Assembly (NCBI RefSeq): GCF_003597395.2
Contig: NC_133782.1
Span: forward strand, 2,097,202 to 2,161,201
Direction of reading: 5' to 3'
Length of the DNA stretch: 64,000 nt
Origin: Chelonoidis abingdonii
Taxonomy: Eukaryota; Chordata; Testudines; Testudinidae
Shown here in pieces: positions 34,545 through 46,480 of the stretch (position 1 is its first letter; each line of letters begins with the position of its first letter). The notes below the pieces were generated by a model. It saw only the letters and a program-made list of their open reading frames with translations, was not told the origin of the DNA and did not search any database. A program made the translations under genes and the position numbers.

Positions 34545-34655
34545 ATGGGCTGACTCTGGTGGCTAAAGCACCAGGCAGAAGGCCTGGAATCTGGATTCTG
34601 TTCCTGGCTCCACTGTAGACTCACTCTGTGACCCTCAGGCTAGTCACTTATTTCC
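34545..34655 (+). repeat. MIR-like SINE
   Basis: GAAGGCCTGGAATCTGGATT, GTTCCTGGCTCCACTGTAGA and CACTCTGTGACCCTCAGGC are the 5' half of a MIR. Confidence 0.7.
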
Positions 34656-35384
34656 AAACCAAAGTTGAGCATCTCACACCATATTTGGTCATCTACATAT
34701 AAATGGGCTGGTTTTGAGAGATGCTGAGCACCTGCAGTTCCTGCTGCAAGCAGCTCAGGGGGGAGTAGACACTGCGCCTTTAGGAGGCATGGCTGAGCTC
34801 CTACAGTAGTTTCAGGAGGCACTGCATCTGACTCAAGGACAATACCTCCTGGAGCTCCCCCGGAGCCTTGCAGGAGTGAACCAGCCCTAGTGGAAGACTG
34901 TGGCTGAACAGACACACCAGAGACCAAAACAGACATTCTGCCAGCTTTACAAATGGAGACCTGTACTTCACGTACTGGCTTGTCTGAAAGTCCACCACAT
35001 CCCTGTGTATCCTTACTGCCGTGCCTGCAGTTCCACCTGTTTATCCCATTCTCCTTGTGCACCAGCCACTGGGAGGAAGAACTTGGCTCTGCCCTCGCCA
35101 ATCCAAAAAGGGTTCTCCAGCCACGGGGCCGAGTCCGACAACCTCTAATCCCATGAGTAGCCCTCATGTCCCAGAGTCATCCTGTTGCACTCAGTAAGGT
35201 ATTCAAGTAAAGACTGCAGGACTCACTCTTAGTGGGTCATATATTCAATGCTGTGGATGGATGATGATGTTCAAGGAGAACCCAAGTAGCAGCCCAGGTT
35301 TTTCTCTATACCATCCACTTATTCCTATTTAAAGAGGCAGCATTACCTGTGGAGTGAGCCAAACATGTCTCTTCTAATTCCACA

Positions 35385-35515
35385 CCTGCGACCAGTTTTG
35401 GATGAGTGAGTCAATCTCTCTGCTTCCCAACCTATAAAATGGGGTGTAGGAAAGAGCCACTGGTTCACGTTCGCAGAGGGCTTTGCAGACATAAACCACT
35501 CTGTTAAATGCTCTG
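35385..35515 (+). repeat. MIR-like SINE fragment
   Basis: GTCAATCTCTCTGCTTCCCA and CCTATAAAATGGGGTGTAGG followed by AAACCACTCTGTTAAATGCT resemble the middle and 3' part of MIR, diverged. Confidence 0.5.
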
Positions 35516-36425
35516 TGTTATTACTGATTACTGCTGTTACAGGTAGCTTGGAGAGTGTGGAGCGGTCTTGTCCCCTGTAGCCTACCTAGACTTCTTGGGA
35601 GATAATGCTTGCCTTTGGCTGAGGGCCCTTCACCGTGAAACTCTGTTTATTGGCTAGTGGCTGTGCAAGGTCTGTGTTCATTGTGATTTCAGCTCAATTC
35701 TCTGACTCACCAACCTACCACTTGTGGATAAACAGAAAAATTGTATAATGGATGTATTGAAGTTATGTAGTGAAACAAATGATACAACAGTAGCAAGTAA
35801 AAAGGGGAACTTCTGCACCATTCTTTGCACTAGCGTGCTGGAGATGACAGCAGAAATTGGCTGACAGGGAGCCACGCTGCAAATGTGGGATCCAGACCTG
35901 GATTTCAAACATCTCAAAGTTCCCAGGGAGTTGGATCAAAAGTCTTAGTTTAAGCCTCACAGAAAAAGAGGCCAGCTGCAAATTCTAGATCAGGGTGGTT
36001 TTGGTGTTGTGACTCAGCTCTCTCCATAAAAGCAGCTGGGCAGAATAATTCCCCAAAGCACAGGCAGGAGTGCCCAACATGTGGGCCTTGCCACAAACCC
36101 AAGGAGGTATAGTCTGCTGAGAGGAGCATGTTTGCCCCAAACTGGCTAGCACATTTGCTGTTGATATATGGTATTTCTACAGCACCTACCACCTTGGTGT
36201 CTAAGCAAGCATGAGCCGGCAGAGGATTGGCATGGATTTCACTCATGCCCAGAAGACCAGCAAAGTGCTTCTCACTGCATCACAACAACCTGCCTTGTGC
36301 TGGACGGATTCCTCATGCAAGAAATGCACCTGCCAGTGTATCCGCTCATCACCCTGTCTAGCTGCTGTATGGACAGGATTTCACCTTCTGGGCGAAGGAA
36401 GGAAGCAGCACCTACGGTGCAATCT
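35516..36425. other. Intergenic, nothing recognised
   Basis: No supported exon or named repeat. Confidence 0.5.
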
Positions 36426-36426
36426 A

Positions 36427-36550
36427 GCAAAGCATGTAAGCATATGCTTAATTTTGAGCATGTGAGTAATCTCACTGAAGATAATGTGACTATTCCTGTG
36501 CTTCAGGTTAAGCACAGGCCTAAATGCATCACAGAATCAGGCCAGACGGC
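36427..36550. repeat. Probable dispersed repeat
   Basis: GCATGTAAGCATATGCTTAA, TGAGTAATCTCACTGAAGAT and AGGTTAAGCACAGGCC share phrasing with 41560-41705 and 42460-42720 (TGCTTAAAGTTAAACCCATG; GTGAGTAACATTACTCACAT). Confidence 0.5.
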
Positions 36551-36949
36551 TCATCAGCTGGCAGGACTGAGTTCATTGCTTGGTGGAAGTGTTTGCAGGA
36601 TTGGGCCTTAAGGCATCAGTTTATAGTTTATCTCACAGTTACTTTTAATGGAACTTGGAGGATGTTCCCCCTTTTAGCTCCAAACTGGGGTGCACCACTG
36701 TGTGTTAGCACAGTGCAGGGCGCTAACCAGCCAATGAGGAGGCTGGAGTCCTCACTGCCATCTTATTGTTGCTAGTCTATGTTATATTTCCTAGGAGCCT
36801 TGCAGCCTCAGCTTCATTAATTATGCAAATGAAAGGTGTTGCAGACACACCATCCCTAGATAGGATCCCTGTAACAGAAGTTCCACTCTGAACCTTTTGT
36901 CCATCAGCCTTTAATTTTGGCGACAGAGGGTCCAGGAACAGCATCGCAG

Positions 36950-37038
36950 GATGGATGTTTGCAATAATTATCCAGTCATCCCCTTCAACTATACTGCAAC
37001 CATAGCAACAGACAGATGTTCTGTCCCAGCCAGAGCCC
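36950..37038 (+). repeat. Dispersed repeat copy, paired with 32201-32285
   Basis: See the partner at 32201. This copy also lies 120 bp downstream of an ATTATGCAAAT octamer-like motif at 36820-36830. Confidence 0.6.
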
Positions 37039-37424
37039 GGCAATGAGCTGGGGAGAGAAGCACAAAAATTAACCTCTTCAGGCCCAAGACTTCAAGGAAT
37101 CCATTTTCCTCCTGGACTGGAGAGGACTTTGACATCTCTGAGTGTATCCTGGGAAAACAGACACAACAACAACAACAAAGCAATCAAATAAATAAATTAC
37201 AAAAAAGTCTCCACATTCACTCAGTCATGAGACTTCATCAAAAGTTGACACGGAGGAAGCTAATACCCTATGGCAACCTCTGGTTACCAGGTGACTAGGG
37301 TCCTGAACCTGTGAGCCACTTGAGCACCCTCAGCTCCTGCGAAAGTTGGTGAGAATGACAGATGATCAGTATCTCCCGGGGGGCGGTTGGCCCCTTGCAG
37401 GATCAGGTGTTGAGTAGGAAACAG

Positions 37425-37560
37425 GAGGTGTCCACCTGGGGATGTGTATTAATAATGTGAAGGTTTTATTCTCCATGGTCACTACCTACATAGTGGTCAC
37501 AAAAGATATTTTCCTGCGCACCCACATGGGAGGCTGGGAGGGCAGGAATCACTTGGAGGA
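37425..37560 (+). repeat. Direct repeat, copy 1 (358-bp offset)
   Basis: It starts GAGGTGTCCACCTGGGGATG and contains TAGTGGTCACAAAAGATATT and AATCACTTGGAGGA. Copy 2 at 37783 has GAGGTGTCCATTTGGGGATG, TAGTGGTCACACAAGATATT and AATCACTTGAAGGA. Confidence 0.85.
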
Positions 37561-37622
37561 GACAATTTTGGCCTCTGCACTGCTAACCAGAAATAGGGAA
37601 AAGTCACTGCGAAACTATGGTT

Positions 37623-37729
37623 GAAATGCAGGGGCTGTGCCTGATGTGAGGAGTCAGACCCAGGCGATGTGACACCTGTAGAGTAAGGAACAGCTCCAGT
37701 GAGATAAAGCATTTGCCAGGCAGCAGTTT
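37623..37729 (+). repeat. Spacer repeat between the direct repeats
   Basis: This segment, GAAATGCAGGGGCTGTGCCT to GCCAGGCAGCAGTTT, has an inverted homologue at 33689-33806, 3.8 kb away, which shows that it is part of a dispersed family rather than unique sequence. Confidence 0.75.
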
Positions 37730-37782
37730 GAGGTCTGGTTCGAAGGCTGATGGCAGCAAGTACCTGAAGGTGGATGAACCAA

Positions 37783-37920
37783 GAGGTGTCCATTTGGGGA
37801 TGTCTGTTAATAATATGTGAAGGTTTCCATGTTCGGCAGTGATGTGGTCATTAACTAAATAGTGGTCACACAAGATATTCTATTGTGCATCCAAAGAGGG
37901 CAGGGAAATCACTTGAAGGA
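37783..37920 (+). repeat. Direct repeat, copy 2
   Basis: Homologous to 37425-37560 with an insertion of about 2 bases overall and scattered substitutions. Together with the spacer repeat it suggests either a tandemly duplicated unit of 358 bp or terminal repeats of an old retroelement. Confidence 0.85.
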
Positions 37921-38254
37921 GGAACTAGTGTGACGTTAAAAGTCATGCCAAAGCATCTGAGATACGAGGGGGCGGGTTCACCCGGATGAAAACAATATTG
38001 GATGGATAAGCAGGGTTTGCAAGGCTGCCCCAGCTTGATGTGAGGCCCACCCACAAATATTGAAACAAGGGCTTGTATGCCCTCCACAGCAACGAAAATG
38101 ACACCCACTTTAAACTGAGTGTCCACTGAAGGCCCCTGAGGAGTAGGCAGCCCTCTGTGGCCACAGGGTCCACAGGTGCCTAGGGCAGCCCTGTTAGCCC
38201 TGTATGCCCATCTTAAAAATTAAATTAAGCAGCAGAGTTTAAACTTGCAAAACT

Positions 38255-38340
38255 AAGGGCCAGATCCTCAGCTGGTATAAATCAGCAAAGCTTCACTGAA
38301 GTGAACAAGCTCCGCCGACTGAGGAACTGGCCCTTAAAAG
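38255..38340. repeat. Probable dispersed repeat with inverted ends
   Basis: AAGGGCCAGATCCTCAGCTG at the left and GAGGAACTGGCCCTT at the right are imperfect inverted repeats over about 80 bp. Confidence 0.5.
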
Positions 38341-40185
38341 GTCTGATTTCTCACTCCCATGCCAGCAATAGCTGGGCCCCTACAGAGGGGAGACAAGGGT
38401 TCCTCACCCCACGCTGCAGTCATCCTTCTGGCCAAACGAGGAGCTGCACTAAGCGGCTCCGAAGAGAGTCCTGCCCAGATGTCTGCAGCTACAAAGGCTG
38501 CTGCAGTGCGGGACCATGGCGGGGATTTCAAAAGAGGAAGATGGAAATGAGGGGATCTTTAGAAAGGAGAAAACCAAATGTCTGTAACGCTAGGAATGAG
38601 TTACGTCTGGAGAGATTGAGGCAAACCTTGCGCCTGGGCTGGGTCAGGGAGACAACCTGCCATCCTCCAAATTAGTGCAAATGCAAGAGGTCTCAGTAAC
38701 AAGGTTTCACTTCCCAAACTGTAGAACTATTTTTGATCCATATTACTTCCTTTTTTGCTCTCTGCCATTCAGACTATGAAAAAATCTACCAAATGGGCAT
38801 TCTGTCTCTCCAAGGTTTCCTGATGGCAGCTCTGACCCCATCGAGAGCCTATCCTTGGAAGCTCCCAGACTTTGATCATAAGACTTTTCTGCTTTGAAAA
38901 GAAAGGGGGTGAATTTGCTGATCGTGAAAATGAGGGATGGGTGGCATCAGCTGCAGTAAGGCATGATGTGAGCAGGTGCTGTTAGGCTCCCTCTGGCAGC
39001 TCTGGAAATGTAACTCTGTCCTGACCTACAATGTCTTGGCGGTTCCAGTCCCAGGCTCCCCCATCCCAACACAGGTGTTGTCCTGGTATTTCAGTCCAGA
39101 GGACCAAAGCATCTCAGCTATTCCAGTTCTGAGCCCCTTCAGCTTTTGCAATGCACCTCAAACCAGCATTTGAGCTGTTCAAGTCCTGGACCAAAGAGGA
39201 AGATAAGCTGAGCTAGATCTAGAAAACATATGAGCAGCTACTAAGCTAGTTCTGCCATTCGGGATCAATTTTTTCCCTGCAATACCTCTGCCTATTGTAG
39301 TCCCAGGCCTGTCCTGAGGCAAGCCTGACCACATTGGGTTTTGGTGTTGTGAGTCAAGAATACGATCACCCTCTTGGCCCTCCACCCAAAACTTTACTGA
39401 CTCATTATCTGACCTAGGTTTGCATTAGATTTGGGGAAAACCTGGGAGTAGTTTTTCTTTTGCTTTTGTAAAGGCTCATTGCTTAGATTCACAGTCTGCC
39501 AAAACCAGGGGTAACCTGAAACTAAATTCCTATTTTATCAAACCCTGCAAAGTTCAGGAACTTCAGATAAATGATTCCAGTTTGGGACCAACTCTGAATA
39601 TCAATCCAGATATTGAGCAATAAAAACAAAATAACCCAGTGCAGCCTCAGGCTCTAGTTTTTATTGTACAAGTCAGTTGTTTTCAAGCTGAGATCCAAGA
39701 AGCACTTGCTGGTGGCCAGTGGAGACTGGAGTTTTAGATGATGCAGGCTATCCCTATTTCCAGTTGCTAAACTGCATTTAAAAACAGCTACAAATACATT
39801 AGGTATCTTCCTCATATCACCTTTCCATGAAAGTAATCGTTGTAGTTGTTATGGGATCTTGTGTGGGATGGGAAGTGTCCACAGCATGCTCTCTCTATTA
39901 AGATGGAGTCCATACTAGGGAAGTGGTTTAGAGCCCTGGTACTGTTTATTGGCGTAGCATTTTAAAAACACGTTCTTACTCAAATGAGAAATTGTAGCTT
40001 TTCTGTCTCCCTATTGCCTCTGAGCAGCAGGTTTCATTGAGCAGCTCCTGACAATCAGTCAGGGACTTGTAGAACGTGGCACCATGAAACAGGCTGTTTT
40101 CCCTCAATGAACTGACCTGATTCCCTTTTCCTGTACACTCTTTAACAAAGGAAAGTTTAACTAATCTCACTGATTGGAACACTCC
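38341..40185. other. Intergenic, nothing recognised
   Basis: No supported exon, RNA gene or named repeat on either strand. Confidence 0.5.
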
Positions 40186-40904
40186 TATTCCTAAGGGCCT
40201 GATCCAAGGGGGAGCTGAGTGCCTGCTACTTTCTCTGAAGTCAGTGTCTAGAAGTTGAGGCTTCTCAGTACTCACGAGATGGGCTAAGCCCTTAGACCAG
40301 CACTGATTCACTGCAGGGACCCTGACAAGGATTAGCAGTTAGTCTAACACGGTTTAGTTGTTGTCAGTGTTAGAACTGGATATAAATTTGTAGGAAACGT
40401 TGGACTAGCTGTACTGCCATGCTCAGTCAGCCCATCCAGGCCAGAATGTGGTGTCTACCACGAGCAAATACTAGAGACTTCAAAGAAAGGTCAAAAAAAA
40501 AACCCTTAGGGGGTGATTGTGGAATGAAATATCCATAAGGAAAGTTTCTTCCAAATCCTAGGCAATACGTTTTAGGTTTAGAGCGCGTGTAAGGCTAGCA
40601 AGGATCACCACATCAAATCTGATTTTGTGTATATCACAGGCTGCCTCCACCCAGCCACTGGCCCACCAAGCAGAACTAGAACAAAGTATTACAGCCCTCA
40701 GGATACTAAACTATTGTGTGCCACAGGCAGAGAACAGAAGGGATCCAGCTCACCAATGTGTGAGGCCTCTGCAGTGGCAGGGAATTGGTTAAGTAAGAGA
40801 TTCCCAGATAATCCTAGCAAGTGACTTGTGCCCCACACTGCAGAGGAAGGGGAACAAATCCCAATCTCACCTACAGGAAAATTCCTTTCCTACCCATGAC
40901 GCAT

Positions 40905-41360
40905 ACCCTGAAGTGTGACAGTTTAGATCTCCCTGATTTTTTTTAAATCCCTTGGAATGCTAAAACTTTTTCTTATCCAAATTTTGAATCCTATGAAGCT
41001 CTTGGCTTCAATATTATCTTGCAGCATTGCATTCTGCAGGTTAACTCCATAAATTGTGCAATTTTTTTTGCTTTTATCAGTTTTACTGCCTTTCAGTTTC
41101 ATCGGTGGCCCCTAGTTCTTGCATTATGAAAAAAAGGTAAATTAAGTTGCCTGATTTACCTTTTCTGTGCCATTCATTATTTTGTAAATGTCTGTCTTGT
41201 CTTCTCATACTCATCTCCTCTCTAAACTAAACTGTTCCAGTCTTTCCACTTAAGCATTTTCATCTCCTATCTCTGATTTTCCTCTGGTTCTGCATTATCC
41301 TTTTTGATAGAGGCTGACCAGAACTAAACACAGTATTCCAGATGAGAATGTACCATGAAT
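40905..41360 (-). mobile_element. CR1-type LINE, old truncated copy
   Basis: Read on the minus strand it is a CR1 3' region: GTTTCATCGGTGGCCCCTAG then TTCTTGCATTATG, and downstream ACCAGAACTAAACACAGTAT followed by TCCAGATGAG. The latter is the complement of the segment for the VQFW-like residues after the reverse transcriptase. It is heavily diverged. Confidence 0.75.
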
Positions 41361-41559
41361 TTGTAGAATGCCATTATAAAAAAAATGATGTCCAATCTAC
41401 ATTTGTTAGACATTACTAAGCATGATAATTATCTATAAAATGTAAATAATAATGCATCTAGTTTGATAGAATGAAATGCATGCAGCAATTTATAAGTAAA
41501 ATGTGCTAAACAAAGATCCGCATCTCTAGTCTCCAGAGCTCACAGTTTAAGGCCCAGCA

Positions 41560-41705
41560 CTTGCAAACTCTTATACACATTCTTACCTGAAGCATGTCAG
41601 TGGTCCCAATGACATGCATTATTATGGACTAGCATGTCATCTTAATGAGATTACTGACATGCTTAAAGTTAAACCCATGTGTGAGTTTATTCTGATTGAG
41701 GCCTA
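41560..41705. repeat. Probable dispersed repeat
   Basis: TACCTGAAGCATGTCAGTGG, GACTAGCATGTCATCTTAAT and CATGCTTAAAGTTAAACCCA resemble the repeats at 36427 and 42460. Confidence 0.45.
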
Positions 41706-42455
41706 AGATATTGATCTGTATGCTGATCCTGTATGGAAATGGCCTTCAAAAATCTTCATCCAGAAAATGCTATTCCTTCCTTTTGTTTAATGTGCTGCCT
41801 CTGTTTTATCAGAACAACTCAACCCCGGACTCTCAGGGGAAAGATCCTTTGTATCGTTTCCTGGGTAAAGCCCCAAACCCACTCATTAGAAACAATAGAC
41901 AGATTCAGATCATCTATGGAAGAGCAGGCAAAAACGGATAGTTGGAACAATTAACAAATCAAACCAGATGGAAGAAGGGAGAAAAATCTGGTCAAATGAA
42001 AATGCAAACAGGATACGATTCTCAAAGTCTAGACAATTAAAAAAACATTCCAAGCCCAGCCAGCTCCGCACATCAGATCCATGGACATTCACTTGTAAAT
42101 ACTGCAATTTTCCATGCAAGATCCATTCTTTCAGGGTCCATCTTTGTCAGAGAGAAGACCATTAAGTATTTCCTTTCCATCAACCACTGTCATGGTGTGC
42201 TTGGTGCAGAGACTGGGCCATTTCAAGCTTACACCCTACCCAAACTGCTGACTGCCAATGGTCTCTAAAGGAATCTGGGACTGATTGGCTAGCAAATCGA
42301 ATATGTCACTTCCCTCCTTGAAATAATTCATTCACTGGATTCCTATTTCTTCATCATGTCAGATTTAAGCTCCTCACCTTTAAGGCTCTAAATAATCTCA
42401 TCCCCCTTCTTCATCTCTGCTCTTGGTCCTTACATCCTGCTAATATCACCTATAT
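41706..42455. other. Intergenic, nothing recognised
   Basis: No supported exon or named repeat. Confidence 0.5.
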
Positions 42456-42459
42456 ATTT

Positions 42460-42830
42460 AGGCCTTGATCTTGCAAACACTTATGCACAGGGATATCTTT
42501 GTTCAGGTGACTAGTCTTATGTCTCCAATGGGAATACTCATGTGAGTAACATTACTCACATGTGTCAGTGGTCGCTAGACAGAGCCCTTAGGGCTCAAGC
42601 CTCCAGAGAGTTATGCAAACCACTTTACTCATACAAACAATATCGCTGAGCTCAACAGGAACTCTCATGTAAGTGAAGTTTACTCCTGAGTGTAAATCCT
42701 ACAAAGTCTTATTCTGGGGAGTAAATTTACATATGGGACTATTACTATTTATTTCCATGGACTTACGCACTCGAGTAAAGTTTCTTATATAAGACTTACA
42801 GGAGTGAGGCCTTGGAGCGTAAATTCCTTG
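42460..42830. repeat. Probable dispersed repeats, partly duplicated
   Basis: GGCCTTGATCTTGCAAACAC, ATGGGAATACTCATGTGAGT and later AGGAACTCTCATGTAAGTGA indicate two or three related old repeat copies in a row. Boundaries are uncertain. Confidence 0.45.
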
Positions 42831-42836
42831 CAGGTA

Positions 42837-43425
42837 AGGACATAAGAACAGATACATTGGATCAGACCAAGGCCATACAGGGTGTATCCCAGTATCCTGT
42901 CTTCCAACAGTGGCCAATGCCGGGTGCCCCAGAGGGAATGAACAGAACAGGGAATCCTCAGGTGATTCATCTCTGTCAACCATTCCCAGCTTCTGGCAAA
43001 CAGAGGCTAAGGGACACCATCCCTGCCCAGCCTGGCTAATAGCCATTGACGGACCCAGGGCCGGTTCCAGGCATCAGCTCAGCAAGCAGGTGCTTGGGGC
43101 AGCAAAGGGGAAGGGGTGGCACATCGGGCTTTTAGGTGGCAATCCGGCAGTAGGTCCCTCGGTCCCTCTCAGAGGGAAAGACCTGCTGCCGAAGTGCCAC
43201 CAAAGAAGAAGGTGGAGCTACTGCCAAATTGCTGCTGATTGCGACTTTTTTTTTTTTCCCCGCCACTTGAGGCGGCAAAAACCCTGGAGCCGGCCCTGGA
43301 CAGACCTATCCTCCATGAATTTACCTAGTTCTTTACTGAACCTTGTTATAGTCTTGCTCTTCACAACATCCTCTGGCAGAGTTCCACAGGACATGCTATT
43401 CGATTTGTCTCTGCAGTGTCATGCA
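42837..43425 (-). mobile_element. CR1-type LINE 3' end, split by a nested hAT
   Basis: ACATAAGAACAGATACATTG, CCAGTATCCTGTCTTCCAAC and CTGGCTAATAGCCATTGACG form the right-to-left 3' end, resuming after the insertion with CCTATCCTCCATGAATTTAC and CATCCTCTGGCAGAGTTCCA. Removing 43056-43298 and one duplication copy restores a continuous element. It shares its first 140 bp with 10709-10850. Confidence 0.85.
43056..43298. mobile_element. hAT-type nonautonomous element, 243 bp, nested in CR1
   Basis: Inverted ends CAGGGCCGGTTCCAG and CTGGAGCCGGCCCTG pair at 14 of 15 positions. The 8-bp duplication GACGGACC (43048-43055) and GACAGACC (43299-43306) differs at one base. The interior has complementary CTGCCGAAGTGCCACC-like modules. 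Confidence 0.9.
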
Positions 43426-45920
43426 CACCACTAGCACTGTATAAATGAACAAGTGATAACACAGTAGTAATAATTACTAATGCAAATAATATAACATAAT
43501 TACATTATTAATACAATATAATGTGTGTGTCCAGTTCCCGTCAACCCTCTTCCTTACAGCACCCTTCTCCCACTCTGCTTCACACCTCTATTCAAGCTGC
43601 CCACTCACTACACTTGACATGGTGCCCCACTTCCTGTCCACCCACTGACCTTTCTTCTTTCCAATCCCTTCTTGAAGCCTCCTTTCTCGTCTTCTTAGCA
43701 CTTGACACCATCCTCCTCGCTATTCATCTCCTCCACCCTTTCTTGACCTGAGCTGGTGCCCTGTGTTCTTTCTGTCCTGTCTACGCATTTCCACATGCTG
43801 ACCTTTAGTGACAAGGCTGTGTTGACACAGCCTCGTTGCTAAAAGCTGTGTAGTGTAGACAAACCCTAAGATCTTCAGAGCAGAGCCTCAGCCTTATTCC
43901 ATATTCTGCAAAGTGTCATGTATGTCTATGATGTAAGAAGGGTGTCAATAATACTACTAATAATAATGCTTATTAGCCTACTTCCTGGTGATGGAGCCCA
44001 TATGTTTGATGCTTGCCATGAACTGGCAGTCATAAATTACAAATTAGTTCAGTTGGTTGGAAAATGACCAGATTCTATGGCCATGCCAACTCTTAAGCAC
44101 ACTCTGGAGTGAGTGAACAGGGGTGGCAGAAGACTTCTGTGCATTCCCTTTCTCCCAAGGTAATTCAGACAAGAATTTATAATTTATGGGAATAAAAGGT
44201 GGGAGTTGGGGGTTCTTTTTTCCTTGGCAACAGTCCCTCTCCTAAGTGGTTAAACTGCAAGACAGAAAACTAAGCAATTTATCTCAATCAAGGAGTCTGA
44301 TCATTGCTAAGAATGGAAAACCCCCTCCTATTATCATCATAGTGCAAACACATACACTTAATTGTGTTAATAAAAGTAAAGTTTCTCCTTTCTTGCCTTC
44401 CAACTAAACACCTTCTGCTAAACAGCTGGACTATGGTGCTCCAGTATTTCCTCTACATTCCTGTCCAGTAGCTACCACCATACTTGCTCCCATGGCCAAT
44501 TTATAAAAAGGGTTTCTTTTCTTTCTTATCTTTCTCTTTTGTGCTTGCTACTCCTTGACACAGAGTTCAGCTGGTCTGCTTCATTGCTCAGTGTCTCGCA
44601 GGCTGAATTTGACTTGGGATGCAAGACGTTCCTTGCAGGGAGGTTGGCTGTTGAGTCTAAGTATGCAGATACTTTTTTCCATGATGCCTTCCTGCCTCTT
44701 CCACCATCCCAGCTGTCCCTGGCAGCACTGTCACTTGGCCAAAGAAGTACTTCTATGGTCTGTTGATTCTTGAAAAGGTGTCCATTTTATTTGTAGTGAC
44801 CAATCAAAATATTGTGGTGTATTGAGGACTTCTCTTCCAGGTTTCCCATCTTGTACATCTTTGGAACAACCATAACCGAGGCTGGGTTCCAAATATCCAT
44901 TCCAGGTTTGATGCTGAGCCTAGTGCAGTGGGACAGAACTTTGGGAGTTTAGTCAGTGCTGTATGGAGACCCACAACAGTGCAGATCAACGTTTGTAATT
45001 ATGTATTTCACGACTGACTATAGGTGCTTTGATTTAAGAAGCTTCTAGTAATCATGGACATGTATCACCTATAATTACTTTTTGCTTTTTATTCTGTCAC
45101 ACCACATTTCGAATGGGCTGATTAGCATTTCCCAATTTCTAAACATATTTAATGCTTATCTGAACCTTCCCAAAACTCTTCTTTCCTCTCCCCTTTTCTA
45201 TGCACCTCCCAATCCACCCAGCTCCTCCTGTTCCCTTCACCTCCAGCTCAATCTCTTTGTGCTCCAAATGGTTCTCTGATTCCCCAAATTCATTTTCCAG
45301 ATTCCAAACAAGCTCCCATCTCCCTCGCCCACCCCTACTTTTGATAACAACACAATGACTAGTTAGTGCATATGTGTACCACTGGCCGCTACAGCCTAGA
45401 ATTAGAACAATTCAGATGTGTGTCATAGGTCCAACAAATAGCACTGTCTTTTAACTCAAGTGATGGAGGCCTGCATTTCTGGAGCAGAACAGTCTGAATT
45501 CTATCCTCTCCATGACTGAAAAGTGGCTAATGCCCATAGTGTGCCGCATAATGGCAACTATGGTTGCAGACATTTGCAATATCATAACAGAGAGACAAAA
45601 GGGTCTTTGAGGTCTGTGCAGTGCTTTAGGTGGCTATTTCTGGGTCAGAGATGCCCAGTAATACATTGCTCTCTCTTGCCCCAGAGAAACCCCAGAATGT
45701 ATGAAGTTTGCAAACAGCAGGTGGCTTGGCAGAGACAGATAAACCTGCCAAGACTCAGATCTGGGTTTCAGCAAAAGTGCCATAAGAGGCCTGTTGAAGA
45801 TCAGGGGGAGGGAAAAGACTAAAGACCCAAACTGATGATAATTTGATTCTGTGCTACATTTGGGCCAGGTCTACTTTATATCAATTCACCTGTCTTATTA
45901 ATTACCCAGGCAAAGTCTCA
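43426..45920. other. Intergenic, little recognised
   Basis: A repeat end with GTGTAGTGTAGACAAACCCT sits at about 43800-43872. The rest is AT-rich with C/T-rich patches (43540-43750, 45180-45330) and no supported exon. Confidence 0.5.
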
Positions 45921-45923
45921 ATG

Positions 45924-46191
45924 CAAGGCTGGATTTAGGGGCAGGCAACCCAGGCAACTGCCTGGGGTGCTGGGCTTGGGGGGCGCCGGGCTCACAGATG
46001 TACGGATCCGAGTCTGAAAATTTATCGTCTTATATGACAGGGTTAAATCATGCACTCAAATTGTGCACCAAGTTGTGAAATGGGCTACAAATGCAATAAA
46101 AAAATAAGGTATTCAAAAGCTTAATAAATTGGGGGGGGAGCACAGAAGACACTCCTTGCGTGGGGCACCATTTGGTCTAGGGCTGGTCCTG
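45924..46191. mobile_element. Probable hAT-type MITE
   Basis: It runs from CAAGGCTGGATTTAGGGGCA to GGTCTAGGGCTGGTCCTG with weakly paired ends. The flanks TCTCAATG and TGTCAATA match at 6 of 8 positions. An older copy than the others. Confidence 0.6.
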
Positions 46192-46254
46192 TGTCAATAC
46201 ATCATAAAGTTGTGAGCAGTCTATTATACAAATAGTAATAAAGTACACACTTAT

Positions 46255-46480
46255 AGCACTTTCCACCAAGTTGAAGCCTTTTACAAATCTTGAGATACCT
46301 GTACTCATCCTCATGTAACCAATGGGGAAACTGAGGCACAGACAAATTAAATGACTTTCCTGTGGTCACTCACTGAGCCTGTGGCAGAGCTACGAACAGA
46401 CGGCAAGGCTTCTGACTTTCTGTCCTGTGGTTTAACCACAACAGCATCTTTCTTCCCTAGAACACCATGGCATGAAGTCA
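46255..46480 (-). repeat. MIR-like SINE
   Basis: ACCAATGGGGAAACTGAGGC, ACAGACAAATTAAATGACTT and TCACTGAGCCTGTGGCAGAG are reverse-complement MIR landmarks. Confidence 0.85.
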
